Below are positions 26,801-34,862 of a stretch of DNA of 64,000 nt, piece by piece. Under the pieces are notes generated by a model that saw only the letters and a program-made list of their open reading frames with translations, had not been told where the DNA came from and ran no database searches. The position numbers and the translations under genes are program-made. How positions within the stretch are numbered: the first letter of the stretch is position 1; each line of letters starts with the position of its first letter. The DNA is from Photorhabdus namnaonensis (GTDB lineage: Bacteria > Pseudomonadota > Gammaproteobacteria > Enterobacterales > Enterobacteriaceae): positions 89,821 to 153,820 of the forward strand of contig NZ_LOIC01000061.1 in assembly GCF_001684335.1 (NCBI RefSeq), in the 5' to 3' direction.

Positions 26801-29800
26801 ATCGGCCGCCAGATTAATCCCGAAGCAGTTGTCTATGCGGATGGCCGGTTTAGTCAAGGGTTAGGGAAGGGAGAACAGCAAGGGCTGAATCGTATTGAAC
26901 AAGAGGTTAACTATTTACAGGATAAAATCGGGCTACAGGGCAATATCGGGCGCCAATATTCGATGAAGACGCCCGATGTCACGCCGACGGGCCATTCTTC
27001 CGTGCAAAATCATGATGTTGTCAAAGGCGATATACTGCAAAAAATTGATAACAAAATCTTTGACTTAAAAGCACATGGAAAAGAGTTGGAAGCTTATTCA
27101 TTTCATTTTAGCCAGGATAGCCATTTTCTGGAAAAACTGCGGGGAATTATTCCAGAAATTGGCAGTGTACTCCTGACTCATGGCGATAAGGTTGAGTCAA
27201 AAGAGTTCCTTAAGGGATTGTGTTTCGCTTTGTCGGCCCGCTATTTGATTGAAGAGCGGGTGCAGGGGTTAGGGGGCGGCAAAGCTTATATGATGTGGTT
27301 GAAAGATGCGGTTAAAGCTTACAACGATAAATCAGTTAATAAGAAAACCGATATCAATGCGATTGAAACGGCTTTGCTCAACCAATATCGTCGGCAAAAT
27401 ATTGGCCCGGCGATTGAAGATCTATTATCAATGCAGTACAGCCAGTCGATGGATAGCTCTACCGTTGCTGCGCGTCGAAAAGCCAATGCCGCTTATGGTG
27501 GCAAGTTAAAAGCCAATGGATTGACAGGACCGAACATCAATAATGCGTTGAATTATGAGGCCGAAGGCTATGAAGCGGTTATGGATAAACTGCGTAATGT
27601 AAGAAAGTCGGCTTATATGACATTCATGTCTGAAGAACATGCCATGTCTGTTGTGGTACACAAAGGGCGTGCTCAGACAGTTTGGTCATTCTATGATCCC
27701 AACTTTGGCGCTAAATCGTTCGCTAATTATGATGATTTCCGCCGTTTTATGGATGATTTCCATAAAGGATACCTGACGCATTATCACTTTCAGACGAGCG
27801 AGCGGCTGGATCAGAGCTTCTATGTTCAATTCAATCGGTTTGAAGAAGGTCCCATGACCAAATATGACGGTATCTGGCAAAAGGCGCGTGATGGTGAACA
27901 GAGCTATGTACTACGTGCATTAAAAGAGCAAGGTAAAGCTTTTACGTTGAGTTCAGGGGTTACTGGGCGTGTGATTGATTACTGTGAAGGTCATGTAACG
28001 TTAGAAGTGATAACTAAACAAGGTAAGAAAGTGTTGGTTGAAGTTGAAGGTAGCAACTTTCAGCAAGTAGCCAGCTTTGTACAGTTGAATATCAGTAAGG
28101 TATTGACTTATTCGGCGGTAAGTAAATTAACATTTAAAACGCCGGTGGATAGGAAAGTGTCGCATCCTACATTAGAAAGATTGTCATCAAATGACGTTAT
28201 TAAAAACAAAAATATCGATTCTTGGGAACGCGTGACTGTCACACCTCAAACTGATAGCCGTGAAACGCGTTTTAATGGTCAGATTATTATTCAGATGGAA
28301 AATGATCCGGTCGTTGCCAAGGCTGCGGCTAATCTTGCGGGTAAACACCCAGATTCCAGTGTGATTGTTCAGCTTGATGCTGATGGCGAATATCGTGTTG
28401 TCTATGGAGAGCCTGCTCAATTATCGGGCAATTTACGTTGGCAGATTGTGGGCCACGGCCGTGATGAATCAGAACAGAATAACAGTCGTCTGAGTGGTTA
28501 TCGTGCCGATGAGTTGGCGGTAAAACTAAAACAGTTTAGCCAGCATTTTGGTCAGACGAGTAAACCGAGTCACATCAGTATCGTCGGTTGTGCGTTGATA
28601 AGTGATGATAAGCGAGATGGCTTTGCCCGCCGTTTTATCATGGCATTAGATGAGCAGGGTATTCGTAGTGATGTTTCCGCTCGTCGTAGTGAAGTTGCCA
28701 TTGATGCAACCGGCCATAAATTTACACGCGATAAAAATAACCAATGGGTGAATAACCTGCCTGATAACAAAATCATATTCAGGTGGGATGAACAGGGTGA
28801 ATTGAACATCAGTACAGAAAGGGTCGTGCGCGGTATTGCTGAAAGTGAAATCAACCTCTCTCACGTGGGGGTAGCCAACTTAGATAAATCAATCAAAGGG
28901 GCGATTGCGAATAATTCATATATTTTTACTACACCGGAGAAGCGTCGGGCCAGAATTAATAGTCATTCAGGTAGTACATCGAATACTCATCACTGGGAAT
29001 ATTCCGGCAATATTCAAGTTAAAGTGGGAGAGGGGGAATTTACCGCGATCAACTGGGGAACTTCGAATGTGGGCGTCAAAGTGGGTACTGGTGGTTTTAA
29101 ATCACTGGCCTTTGGTGACAATAACCTGATGGTCCATCTCGGTGATGGTGATAGTAAACACAGTTTTAATATCGGTGGCTATCGGGCGCTTGAAGGGGCG
29201 CAAATGTTTATCGGTAATCGTAATGTGAGTTTCAACATGGGTCGCAGTAACGATCTGATTGTGATGATGGATAAATCCATTCCGGTACCGCCATTGGTTA
29301 ATCCGTTTGATGGTGCTGCCCGTATTGCGGGTGTACTGCAAGGTATTGCGCGTTTTGATGAAGGACAAATGTGGTTGGTCTCTAGAGATGAACAGTGGAC
29401 ATTATCGGGCGCGAAGAAGTTTATCCAGGATATGTCTGGTTTAGATCAAACTAGCAGCGTGGACTATCATACCTTGGTAGATCTAGATTCTCGCAATGAA
29501 CGTAGCAGCCGAGCACTGAAAGACGATATCGAATTAACACTGAATAAGAGATATAACGAGTGGCTAAGTAGCAATGGCAACCATGCTGACATCGGCAATA
29601 TGAGTCGAGCGGAGCGATTCCGTTTGGCTAATGAAAAATTGGCGTTCAACTTTGCGGTGGGTGGTCAGGGCTCGGATATTCAGGTGACAACCGGTAGTTG
29701 GAACTTGATGTTTGGCGACAATATCCAGTCGATTCTGGATACTAACCTGGGTTCATTGTTTGGTCTGATGACGCAGCAGGTTACGGCAACGGGTTTGACG

Positions 29801-31513
29801 AGGACGACTTTCACCTATAATCCGCATGACTTACCGCGTCAGCTTAAGAACAGATTGCTTGGTCGGTTGTCGGGGGTTGGCGCGGAGACAACCTTTGCCG
29901 ATATCTTTGGCGTAGATTACACCGAGGAGGGGCGTATTGTCTCTCGCACGGGTGAGCCGGTTGATGGTGCCGCTATTGTGCAAGAGATGATTAATATCAT
30001 TGGGGAATTTAGTGGTGAACAACTGAAAGCCTTTGCTGATCCGGATAAATGGCTTGATGATTTGCGAGCTGGCATCAGTATGGGTGCGGAGGGGGTGAAA
30101 TCGTTTGTGGAAAGTCACGGCTTAAAAAAGAGAGACGTTGAGGAAAAAAGCCAGGTTTCGACGAGTAATCTCAATATTGAAAAGGCGCAAATCAACTTAT
30201 CAACGACGGGCAATCGTACCCCGGAACGGGCATTTGGCTTTAATGCGTTGAACGTGCCTAACCTGTTTGCGACGATATTCAGTAAAGATAAGCAAACGGA
30301 AATGACATCATTAGTCACCCATCTGAAAGAGAATCTGACGTCAGATTTGCTTAATATGGAAGAGAAAACGTTGGATTTTCTGCGTCACAGTGGTCATTTG
30401 CAAGGAGATGGCGATATTCACGTGTCGTTGGGCAACAGTAACTTTAACTGGGGTGGCGACGGTAAAGATCTTGGTGCTTATCTGGGAGATAACAATAACT
30501 TCTGGGGCGGTCGTGGTGATGACGTTTTTTACGCAATGGGGATATCTAATATCTATACCGCAGGTGAAGGCAGCGATCTCGGTGTCCTGATGGGGCGTGA
30601 AAATATGATGTTTGGTGGTATGGGTAATGATACCGCGGTGATGGCCGGGCGCATTAACCATTTATTTATGGGGGAGGGCGATGACCAAGCGTTCGTCTTT
30701 GGTGAAGCCGGTTTTATTGACGCAGGCAGCGGACAGGATTACGTAATAACCTCCGGTAATGATAATCGGGTGGATGTTGGGGAAGATCAGGACTATGCGG
30801 TAATCATCGGCAATAACAACCAGGTTAACCTAGGTAAAGGCGATGATTCTGCCAGAGTGTTTGGCAACAACAACTGGATTGATGGCAACGTTGGTGACGA
30901 TGTGATTAAGCTGATGGGCTATCACGCGGCGCTTGATGGTGGAGAAGGTGATGATCGCCTGATAGCCGCGGCTATTTCGAAATTTAGTCAGTTTAATGGC
31001 GGTGAAGGGCAGGATTTACTGATGTTAGGCGGGTATCGGAATCGTTTCCAAGGAGGTACTGGCGTGGATAGTTTTGTGGTCAGCGGGGAGGTGATTGATA
31101 CATTAGTTAATGATATCAGCGCAGAAGATGTGATCCTGTTTAATGGTGATATTGACTGGCAAAACTTGTGGTTCCAGCGCAATGGGTATGATTTGGTGCT
31201 GTCAGTGGATCGTCAAACTCAGGACGCCTCTGCTCAGGGGATCTTTGAATCGGTAGGTTCGGTCACCTTTAATGATTACTTTAATGGCAATCGCGCTAAG
31301 TTGGTGATACAGATGGGCAATGAGGATGCGTCAGGTGAGCGTGAATTTACGGCGCTATCAGAGAATGCGGTGGATTCCTTGATTCAGGCCATGAGTAGTT
31401 TCTCCCCGACAGTGGGTGATAATGGTTTTATTGAAAACCTGGAGAGTCAAACGAAAGCGGCTATTGCAACGGCATGGACTGATGTGACGATTGGTAAAGG
31501 GAAATTTGCTTAA
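20855..31513 (+). CDS. MARTX toxin 2 with YopT-like (C58) protease effector
   Basis: A 3552-residue MARTX toxin with the same chassis as toxin 1. A and B repeats fill about residues 70-1340. Two tandem 142-residue jelly-roll modules (1437-1578 and 1579-1718) come next, then a coiled coil (about 1729-1965) ending at GSGLSG. The effector (about 2054-2336) has a papain-like triad: Cys2123 in KGLCFALSARY, His2262 in SEEHAMSVVVH, Asp2281 in FYDPNFG. This matches C58 peptidases such as YopT and the PaTox protease domain, which act on host GTPases or G proteins; the target here is unknown. The autoprocessing protease follows with His2534 and Cys2579, four residues closer than in toxin 1, then C repeats (about 3183-3409). 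The start has AAAGGA 7 bp upstream. Toxin identity is strongly supported; secretion genes are not in the window. Confidence 0.95.
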   Translation: MGKSSNRGTQYFFTGKYLADDDNNNINAIGFGGHIYAHGGDDHITLGSIAAKVHTDVGHDTVVGGAAYLEIEDSKGDLSVKGGTGYAHIDKHGDGSIIFSGAAGSIAVEHSGNYGNLNFSGAAAYNSLNRKGLMGDVDFTGVGGYNKLWHETNQGNLYFAGAGANNKIDRTWLKRYQGSQGNVTFNGAGAANRVSSWVERGDITFTGIGANNHIIRKGKEGNIILHGAGASNRIERLRQRQDQYPQTRGDIIFSGVGGYNKIYSDVAHGNINFSGVGAYNEITRSSTHDIYHGEAIGGVLEYARAEEVVLTTAMMGGSFLREPQQVMGIKSTTELNTYLFAYTDNRYTHISKIQLLNDPVTGKLNYYPTSWYKIGNHLKDLASQNIYSSNGFIDINVNNAYRLFNLVVEYQKLITVHSVEENLLENEWVTYIVGADVKAEDITLSDAKMEGHFVFSNRQKVDASAVKWNRQPNTYVYAKYIESYTKVVQVELANDPETDSLKYLTRAWYKAGDHTGDLSNEDFSLANGYHPIEAGGCTLSQLRYQFDTVYSISEQLEHTEELDKQNIGESSGNVNFNGAGGGNVIQSSVTRGNVNFVGGGAANVIVRGGEEGDLSFHGGGLANVIVHQSRRGSMNVNASGAANLLVRIGNGRYLAHLLAVGNISIHKGNGESRVTMLGGYNTHTQIGNGSANWSAMGGFNIMTQAGHGDVYSVLFGGANVLTKLGAGELVSGMFGGANIITHISDETRTSDTTVIALGGANVLTKKGAGNALTLMGGGANVLTHIGDGDTTGVMLGGANILTKVGNGDVVGIMFGMGNLLTHVGDGQTLGVMGAAGNIFTKVGGGETLAVMMGKGNLFTHVGNDDVWGLMGGIANVFTKVGDGNALALMVASGNVFTHIGDGRSVALMLAKGNIATKVGNGITLAAMIGDANVMTHIGDGNTFAALIGSANVLTKVGNDLTTALMMGKANVYSHVGDGPSVGLFAGELNAMTKVGDGTTLAVMSGKANIMTHFGNGLTGALALGEKNIVTKIGDDFMGVIAAKKANVITHVGNGITAGVLLGEGNILTKVGEGTTVGLLVSDVGNVMTHVGDGTTVGFAKGKANIITKMGNGAGINAVWGEANVLTQVGDGDRNNFARGKANIVTKVGDGQEATIVQGDVNIITHVGDGDDYTGAWGAANVITKVGTGRNVLLAKGEANIVTQVGNGDSFNALWSDGNIVTKVGDGIQVTVAKGKANITTTVGKGLSVTAAHGDLNINTKMGKGISVNLAWGNGNVETKVGDGLNVAVMKGENNANIHLGDGLTVNAAYARNNVAIKVGNGDFYSLAVSNLETDKLSLFFDSIKQTALGVGGSQAISYLVRGDEANASGVLKNRGAINVAEISAINGFDMEQVEQIGSDLNYQLSGSVSDIAMPDIDSVEGALNRRIKSVSSRDGNLIINGDFEQGDQGWRSTKGIEAYSPASAYGFDNAGYGDRITELDAEVNTILYQDLQNLYQGDVVVLSFDFTARPKISADNGMEVFWNGERVFSASGEQSAWQNKTLRLMAKEGSNRIEFKGTGQNDGVGYLLDNVMAKSEESLIINGDFEQDDQGWQSTHDIEAYLSASAYGFDDAEHGTRVSELDVETNTTIYQDLQNLYAGEVILLSFDFANRHNILLANNGMEVFWNSERVFSTSGDVTEWQNETLQLTAKAGSNRIEFKGTGLNDGIGYLLDNVVAKSGGVLPTGVIPEYVKQDKAAQNALNDKAKAEKNRLLLEQEKDKQLAVVTKLQSQLESTDQNALNTQGQEQSRAVKEEAQLVTDELIAMTQGLDQLDSDVDRHRPSGEQWCNRFAGGLLNRVQDKLNAVNSATQRQLGDAQKIIVANQQEVEKAVAKSEAGAAKSEQHRVVASQDVMDAQTDTAWRKEEALSQRQRAEKAKNDANTAYQHAESRGKRDIVEAENKVTQVQADAKGAKQSDHAKPERQGAEGSGLSGEAYKPKRNIEIGRQINPEAVVYADGRFSQGLGKGEQQGLNRIEQEVNYLQDKIGLQGNIGRQYSMKTPDVTPTGHSSVQNHDVVKGDILQKIDNKIFDLKAHGKELEAYSFHFSQDSHFLEKLRGIIPEIGSVLLTHGDKVESKEFLKGLCFALSARYLIEERVQGLGGGKAYMMWLKDAVKAYNDKSVNKKTDINAIETALLNQYRRQNIGPAIEDLLSMQYSQSMDSSTVAARRKANAAYGGKLKANGLTGPNINNALNYEAEGYEAVMDKLRNVRKSAYMTFMSEEHAMSVVVHKGRAQTVWSFYDPNFGAKSFANYDDFRRFMDDFHKGYLTHYHFQTSERLDQSFYVQFNRFEEGPMTKYDGIWQKARDGEQSYVLRALKEQGKAFTLSSGVTGRVIDYCEGHVTLEVITKQGKKVLVEVEGSNFQQVASFVQLNISKVLTYSAVSKLTFKTPVDRKVSHPTLERLSSNDVIKNKNIDSWERVTVTPQTDSRETRFNGQIIIQMENDPVVAKAAANLAGKHPDSSVIVQLDADGEYRVVYGEPAQLSGNLRWQIVGHGRDESEQNNSRLSGYRADELAVKLKQFSQHFGQTSKPSHISIVGCALISDDKRDGFARRFIMALDEQGIRSDVSARRSEVAIDATGHKFTRDKNNQWVNNLPDNKIIFRWDEQGELNISTERVVRGIAESEINLSHVGVANLDKSIKGAIANNSYIFTTPEKRRARINSHSGSTSNTHHWEYSGNIQVKVGEGEFTAINWGTSNVGVKVGTGGFKSLAFGDNNLMVHLGDGDSKHSFNIGGYRALEGAQMFIGNRNVSFNMGRSNDLIVMMDKSIPVPPLVNPFDGAARIAGVLQGIARFDEGQMWLVSRDEQWTLSGAKKFIQDMSGLDQTSSVDYHTLVDLDSRNERSSRALKDDIELTLNKRYNEWLSSNGNHADIGNMSRAERFRLANEKLAFNFAVGGQGSDIQVTTGSWNLMFGDNIQSILDTNLGSLFGLMTQQVTATGLTRTTFTYNPHDLPRQLKNRLLGRLSGVGAETTFADIFGVDYTEEGRIVSRTGEPVDGAAIVQEMINIIGEFSGEQLKAFADPDKWLDDLRAGISMGAEGVKSFVESHGLKKRDVEEKSQVSTSNLNIEKAQINLSTTGNRTPERAFGFNALNVPNLFATIFSKDKQTEMTSLVTHLKENLTSDLLNMEEKTLDFLRHSGHLQGDGDIHVSLGNSNFNWGGDGKDLGAYLGDNNNFWGGRGDDVFYAMGISNIYTAGEGSDLGVLMGRENMMFGGMGNDTAVMAGRINHLFMGEGDDQAFVFGEAGFIDAGSGQDYVITSGNDNRVDVGEDQDYAVIIGNNNQVNLGKGDDSARVFGNNNWIDGNVGDDVIKLMGYHAALDGGEGDDRLIAAAISKFSQFNGGEGQDLLMLGGYRNRFQGGTGVDSFVVSGEVIDTLVNDISAEDVILFNGDIDWQNLWFQRNGYDLVLSVDRQTQDASAQGIFESVGSVTFNDYFNGNRAKLVIQMGNEDASGEREFTALSENAVDSLIQAMSSFSPTVGDNGFIENLESQTKAAIATAWTDVTIGKGKFA
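25163..26014 (+). repeat. Tandem 426-bp duplication inside MARTX 2 (DUF642-like modules)
   Basis: Two in-frame copies of 142 codons each. Both begin LIINGDFEQ, continue through IYQDLQNLY and NGMEVFWN, and end GYLLDNV(M/V)AKS. The sequence has the look of galactose-binding or jelly-roll domains such as DUF642, suggesting glycan binding. Toxin 3 has one copy (residues 1443-1584, nucleotides 48560-48985) and toxin 1 has none. Confidence 0.8.
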
Positions 31514-31560
31514 TTAACTCTTTATTAACTCTTTCTATAAGTCAGTAAAAAAGTTGTTAT

Positions 31561-31594
31561 AAAAATGGCTCGCAGAAATATGGGCCATTTTTTT
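31561..31594 (+). terminator. Terminator of MARTX 2
   Basis: AAAAATGGC pairs with GCCATTTTT across a short loop, running into a T-tract. Sequence from the toxin stop through this hairpin is almost identical to the 3' flank of MARTX 1. The 185 bp between it and the fic gene hold nothing else that I can identify. Confidence 0.85.
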
Positions 31595-31781
31595 GAATTT
31601 TTATTTGTAGATTATTTTTGAGTTTTATTTGTTAATAATGTTATTGATTATTCATCACTATTTTAATATTAAATTTAGGGTTTTGTTATTAAATGGAATA
31701 GCTCACAAATAAGGTTGGAAGATTTGCTGGTTTCTAAGGGGCCTGTCAGCCCCGATTTTAGGATTCAGGTTAATATTCACT

Positions 31782-33338
31782 TCATATTGCGATATTGTGT
31801 TCTACTTCTTGCATAGATTGCCTTACGAACTCCGCAAATGGCTTTACATTTTTTCCTACCGAGGCTGATTCTAGCGCTGATAAATACTGAGTTCTATTTT
31901 TGAGTTTAATCACCGTCCAAGGGTATCCTCCGATTACCAGCAAGAAATTCATTAAGAATCTGGCAGTGCGGCCATTACCGTCGGGGAACGGATGAATGTA
32001 ACCCAGAAAAAGATGTCCCAAGATAGCCTTTACTACAAAGTACTTCTCATTAGCGATCAACTCTTTCAGTGCTTCCATACAGTCCATCAATTGCTCGCTG
32101 GAGGGCGGTACATGCATTGAAGTGCGGATATAGATTGGTCCTTTGCGAAATCCCGCCAAATCCAGTCTGTTGATAATTCCGGCATCTACACAAGGATTGA
32201 ACAGCGCAGTGAACCAGTCAGTCAAGCCAACGTCGATCAGATAGTGGATATCCAAGCCTTCCTTATCTTCATGTGCCTCACGCAGTAGCTCTTTCACCTT
32301 GTTGAAAGCATCATAATAGCCTCTGGCAGCCATTGCATCCTTCTGCTCCTTGTCCCTTTGGATGGTATCCGGCGACCAGTCACCTTTAGACAGGCGCTCG
32401 ATTAATTCTGGTGTAACCTTGTAACCCTCGATGGATAGTGAGTTGTAGGCATCGCTTATGTAGAGACTGCTCATCATGGCGTGTGTTTCTTCGATTGAGC
32501 GCTCAAAGAAGTCAAAAGGTGGTGGAAAGTCATCGAATACCTCAATGACTTCTTGTCTCATCTCTTGCCATAGGAGCTTCACACGAACTGCGCTTGGGGA
32601 TTCTCCCCGACTACCACCTACAATCATTGGAATATGGTCAAACGGGTTAACCCGCTTAATACCTTCAAAACCAGCTCCCTCCATGATGGTTTGTAGTTTC
32701 CGACTTTCGGCTCTCATCTTTAGCTGCTCGTAGGCGCCAATTAATCTATTTCCTGAGGCAACATTCTTGGTTGTCAGTACTGCCTCTGAAAGCAAACTCA
32801 GATCAGCGTTTCGGAGCGCTAGCTGAATGTTTAGGGGATTAACCCTGAAAGTTTGTGGGCCAGTTTCAACGAGTGCGCTTTCCAACGAATGAACATTTAT
32901 ACCGTTTACTCTGACAGTCTTACAGGGAACCCTTCCCTTGATGATCACCATACTCATGTTGTTAGGTAGGTTAAGTGTGCGAGGCGCTGTGTCTGAGGTG
33001 TAGACGATTATTTGGCTTGGTAAAGCATTGTTTGCTGTATGTAAATCAAGAGAGGATTCGGGACTTAGCCAGTAATCATCCCCGAAGATGCTTTCGACGT
33101 ACTGCCCAACGAAAGACCAGATGGACTCATACCAAAGTACTGAATCACCCGCTTTTTCAGTCGTGAGATCTGCATCCAGGAGATACCATCCCCTGATAAT
33201 TTGTTTGAAATAGCCTTTATTGACCAGAAGTGTGCGTTGTTTATCAGTGATTGATTTGGAGTTGAGCACATTGCCCACGGCCGCATCACTTGCAGCTCTC
33301 AGCGCTTCTGCCAACCTTTCGTTTCCAGTTTTTGCCAT
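31782..33338 (-). CDS. Fic domain protein with AbiEi-like N-terminus
   Basis: A 518-residue protein. The Fic motif HPFPDGNGRTAR starts at about residue 449 and is complete, predicting AMP or another nucleotide-monophosphate transfer to protein hydroxyls. An inhibitory-helix motif SLSIEG, matching (S/T)xxxE(G/N), lies N-terminal to it at about residue 300, as in self-inhibited class II Fic proteins. The first 200 residues (LLVNKGYFKQIIRGWYLL; ALVETGPQTFRV) resemble winged-helix AbiEi-type antitoxin regulators. I chose the ATG at 33338, which has GGAAG 8 bp upstream, over a frame beginning 16 codons earlier. Upstream lie five 23-bp repeats that are good candidates for an operator bound by the N-terminal domain. 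It may act as a fused toxin-antitoxin or defence protein; the target is unknown. Confidence 0.88.
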   Translation of the reverse strand: MAKTGNERLAEALRAASDAAVGNVLNSKSITDKQRTLLVNKGYFKQIIRGWYLLDADLTTEKAGDSVLWYESIWSFVGQYVESIFGDDYWLSPESSLDLHTANNALPSQIIVYTSDTAPRTLNLPNNMSMVIIKGRVPCKTVRVNGINVHSLESALVETGPQTFRVNPLNIQLALRNADLSLLSEAVLTTKNVASGNRLIGAYEQLKMRAESRKLQTIMEGAGFEGIKRVNPFDHIPMIVGGSRGESPSAVRVKLLWQEMRQEVIEVFDDFPPPFDFFERSIEETHAMMSSLYISDAYNSLSIEGYKVTPELIERLSKGDWSPDTIQRDKEQKDAMAARGYYDAFNKVKELLREAHEDKEGLDIHYLIDVGLTDWFTALFNPCVDAGIINRLDLAGFRKGPIYIRTSMHVPPSSEQLMDCMEALKELIANEKYFVVKAILGHLFLGYIHPFPDGNGRTARFLMNFLLVIGGYPWTVIKLKNRTQYLSALESASVGKNVKPFAEFVRQSMQEVEHNIAI

Positions 33339-33365
33339 GTCTTTCTTCCAGCAGATGTTCAAGTA

Positions 33366-33480
33366 TTCGCTAATACGGGAATACAATATTAGCTATTACG
33401 ATATTGAATTACTAGCTTTTACGAACTTGCATTATTAGCTGTTACGCGCTTGTATTATTAGCTGTTACACTCAAATACAG
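33366..33480 (-). repeat. Five direct repeats, 23-bp period, upstream of fic
   Basis: The core TTAGCTRTTACG recurs at 33366, 33389, 33412, 33435 and 33458, exactly 23 bp apart, with 10-12 of 12 bases conserved; copies 2-4 also end in ATTA. The array begins 28 bp before the fic start codon. Direct repeats spaced about two helical turns apart are typical of a multi-site operator. The binding protein is inferred to be the N-terminal domain of the Fic protein. Confidence 0.75.
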
Positions 33481-33845
33481 TGAATTTAAGTCTTCTATCA
33501 ACTAATGGTTGATGGTCAATATGCTGTAAAGGCCAAACAAATAAGTTTGGGATCTTTTGATAACTCCTCAGATCACTCGAACCGGATTGAGTTCCTTCAA
33601 AGTGCTCGACTATTTTGCAAAGTGATTCAGGACAAATTAACCCTAATATTAATAACAGTACTCTTTACTACAAAGTTATTAATTTTTTTATTTAATGTTA
33701 CAGATCGCATTTTTGTGAATAAAAGAGACGCTATTATGCATTAGCGAAATCGCTTAACGACGGGTAAAGATAACGTTCTATTTGTCTGTATAACGATGAA
33801 GCTTGTCATTCAATTTTAATAATTACTATTTATTCAGAGGTCTTT
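33481..33845 (+). other. Intergenic region upstream of formamidase
   Basis: A 365-bp stretch that should contain the formamidase promoter. I see no convincing gene, terminator or repeat in it. Confidence 0.4.
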
Positions 33846-34862
33846 ATGGGCAGTACCGGAAGTGTCAGTGCGTGGGATGAAGCGTTATTAATTGCCGCTA
33901 TTCAATATCCTGTTCCTATTATTAAGGGGCCTGAGGATATTCAGGTTCAAGTGCGGCAGATTTGTAAAACAATCGATTCAACTAAAGCCGGTTATCCTGA
34001 CTTGGATTTTATTGTATTTCCTGAATATTCCGCTCAGGGATTAAATACCAAGATCTGGACTTATGATGAAATGTTGTTATCGCTGGACGGTCCAGAAGTG
34101 GATTGTTTTCGTCAGGCTTGTATTCGCAACGATATCTGGGGCGTGTTTTCAGTCATGGAACGTAATGAAGATCCGTCTCAGCCACCTTATAACTCCGCGA
34201 TTATTATTAACAACAACGGTGAGATTGCATTGCATTACCGAAAATTACAGCCTTGGGTACCGATTGAACCTTGGATGCCGGGTAATTTGGGTATGCCGGT
34301 TTGTGAGGGACCCAAAGGCTCAAAGCTGGCGGTGTGTATTTGTCATGATGGTATGTTTCCTGAGTTGGCGCGTGAAGCAGCTTATAAAGGCTGTAACGTC
34401 TTTATCCGTATTTCTGGTTATTCTACCCAAGTCAATGACCAATGGATCTGGACTAATCGCACTAATGCTTGGCAGAACTTAATGTATACCGTATCGGTTA
34501 ATCTGGCAGGCTACGATGAAGTTTTTTATTATTTCGGTGAAGGTACGATTTGTAATTATGACGGTAACGTTATCCAGCAAGGTCAGCGTAATCCGTGGGA
34601 AATTGTTACCGCCGAATTGTTCCCGCGTCTGGCGGATAAGGCTCGTGAGAATTGGGCGCTCGAGAACAGTATTTTTAATCTTGGTTGCCGAGGTTATGTT
34701 GGTAAACCTGGCGGAGAGAGAGCTAATTATTTGACTTGGGTGCGCGATTTGGCAAACGGTGAATATAAATTGCCTTGGGATGAGAACATCCGTATTCGTG
34801 ATGGCTGGAAATATTATCCAGAAGGTGTGAAATTGGGGCCATTACCGAAAATTGATAAGTAA
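33846..34862 (+). CDS. amiF: Formamidase
   Basis: A 338-residue nitrilase-superfamily amidase that hydrolyses formamide to formate and ammonia in the cytoplasm. The catalytic triad sits at the same numbers as in Helicobacter pylori AmiF: Glu60 in FPEYS, Lys133 in YRKLQPW and Cys166 in CICHDG. Long stretches such as [11 protein letters not shown] and [13 protein letters not shown] are family-typical, and length matches (334 in H. pylori). The start has GAGG about 8 bp upstream. It stands alone between the fic gene and the Tc toxin, with no other nitrogen genes near. A role in nitrogen acquisition or acid tolerance in the host is possible but is inference. Confidence 0.94.
   Translation: MGSTGSVSAWDEALLIAAIQYPVPIIKGPEDIQVQVRQICKTIDSTKAGYPDLDFIVFPEYSAQGLNTKIWTYDEMLLSLDGPEVDCFRQACIRNDIWGVFSVMERNEDPSQPPYNSAIIINNNGEIALHYRKLQPWVPIEPWMPGNLGMPVCEGPKGSKLAVCICHDGMFPELAREAAYKGCNVFIRISGYSTQVNDQWIWTNRTNAWQNLMYTVSVNLAGYDEVFYYFGEGTICNYDGNVIQQGQRNPWEIVTAELFPRLADKARENWALENSIFNLGCRGYVGKPGGERANYLTWVRDLANGEYKLPWDENIRIRDGWKYYPEGVKLGPLPKIDK

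Noticed and set aside
33505-33744. A 79-codon frame between fic and amiF.
   Set aside because: No ribosome site, no recognisable domain and composition like the surrounding intergenic DNA; it is more likely the promoter region of amiF.
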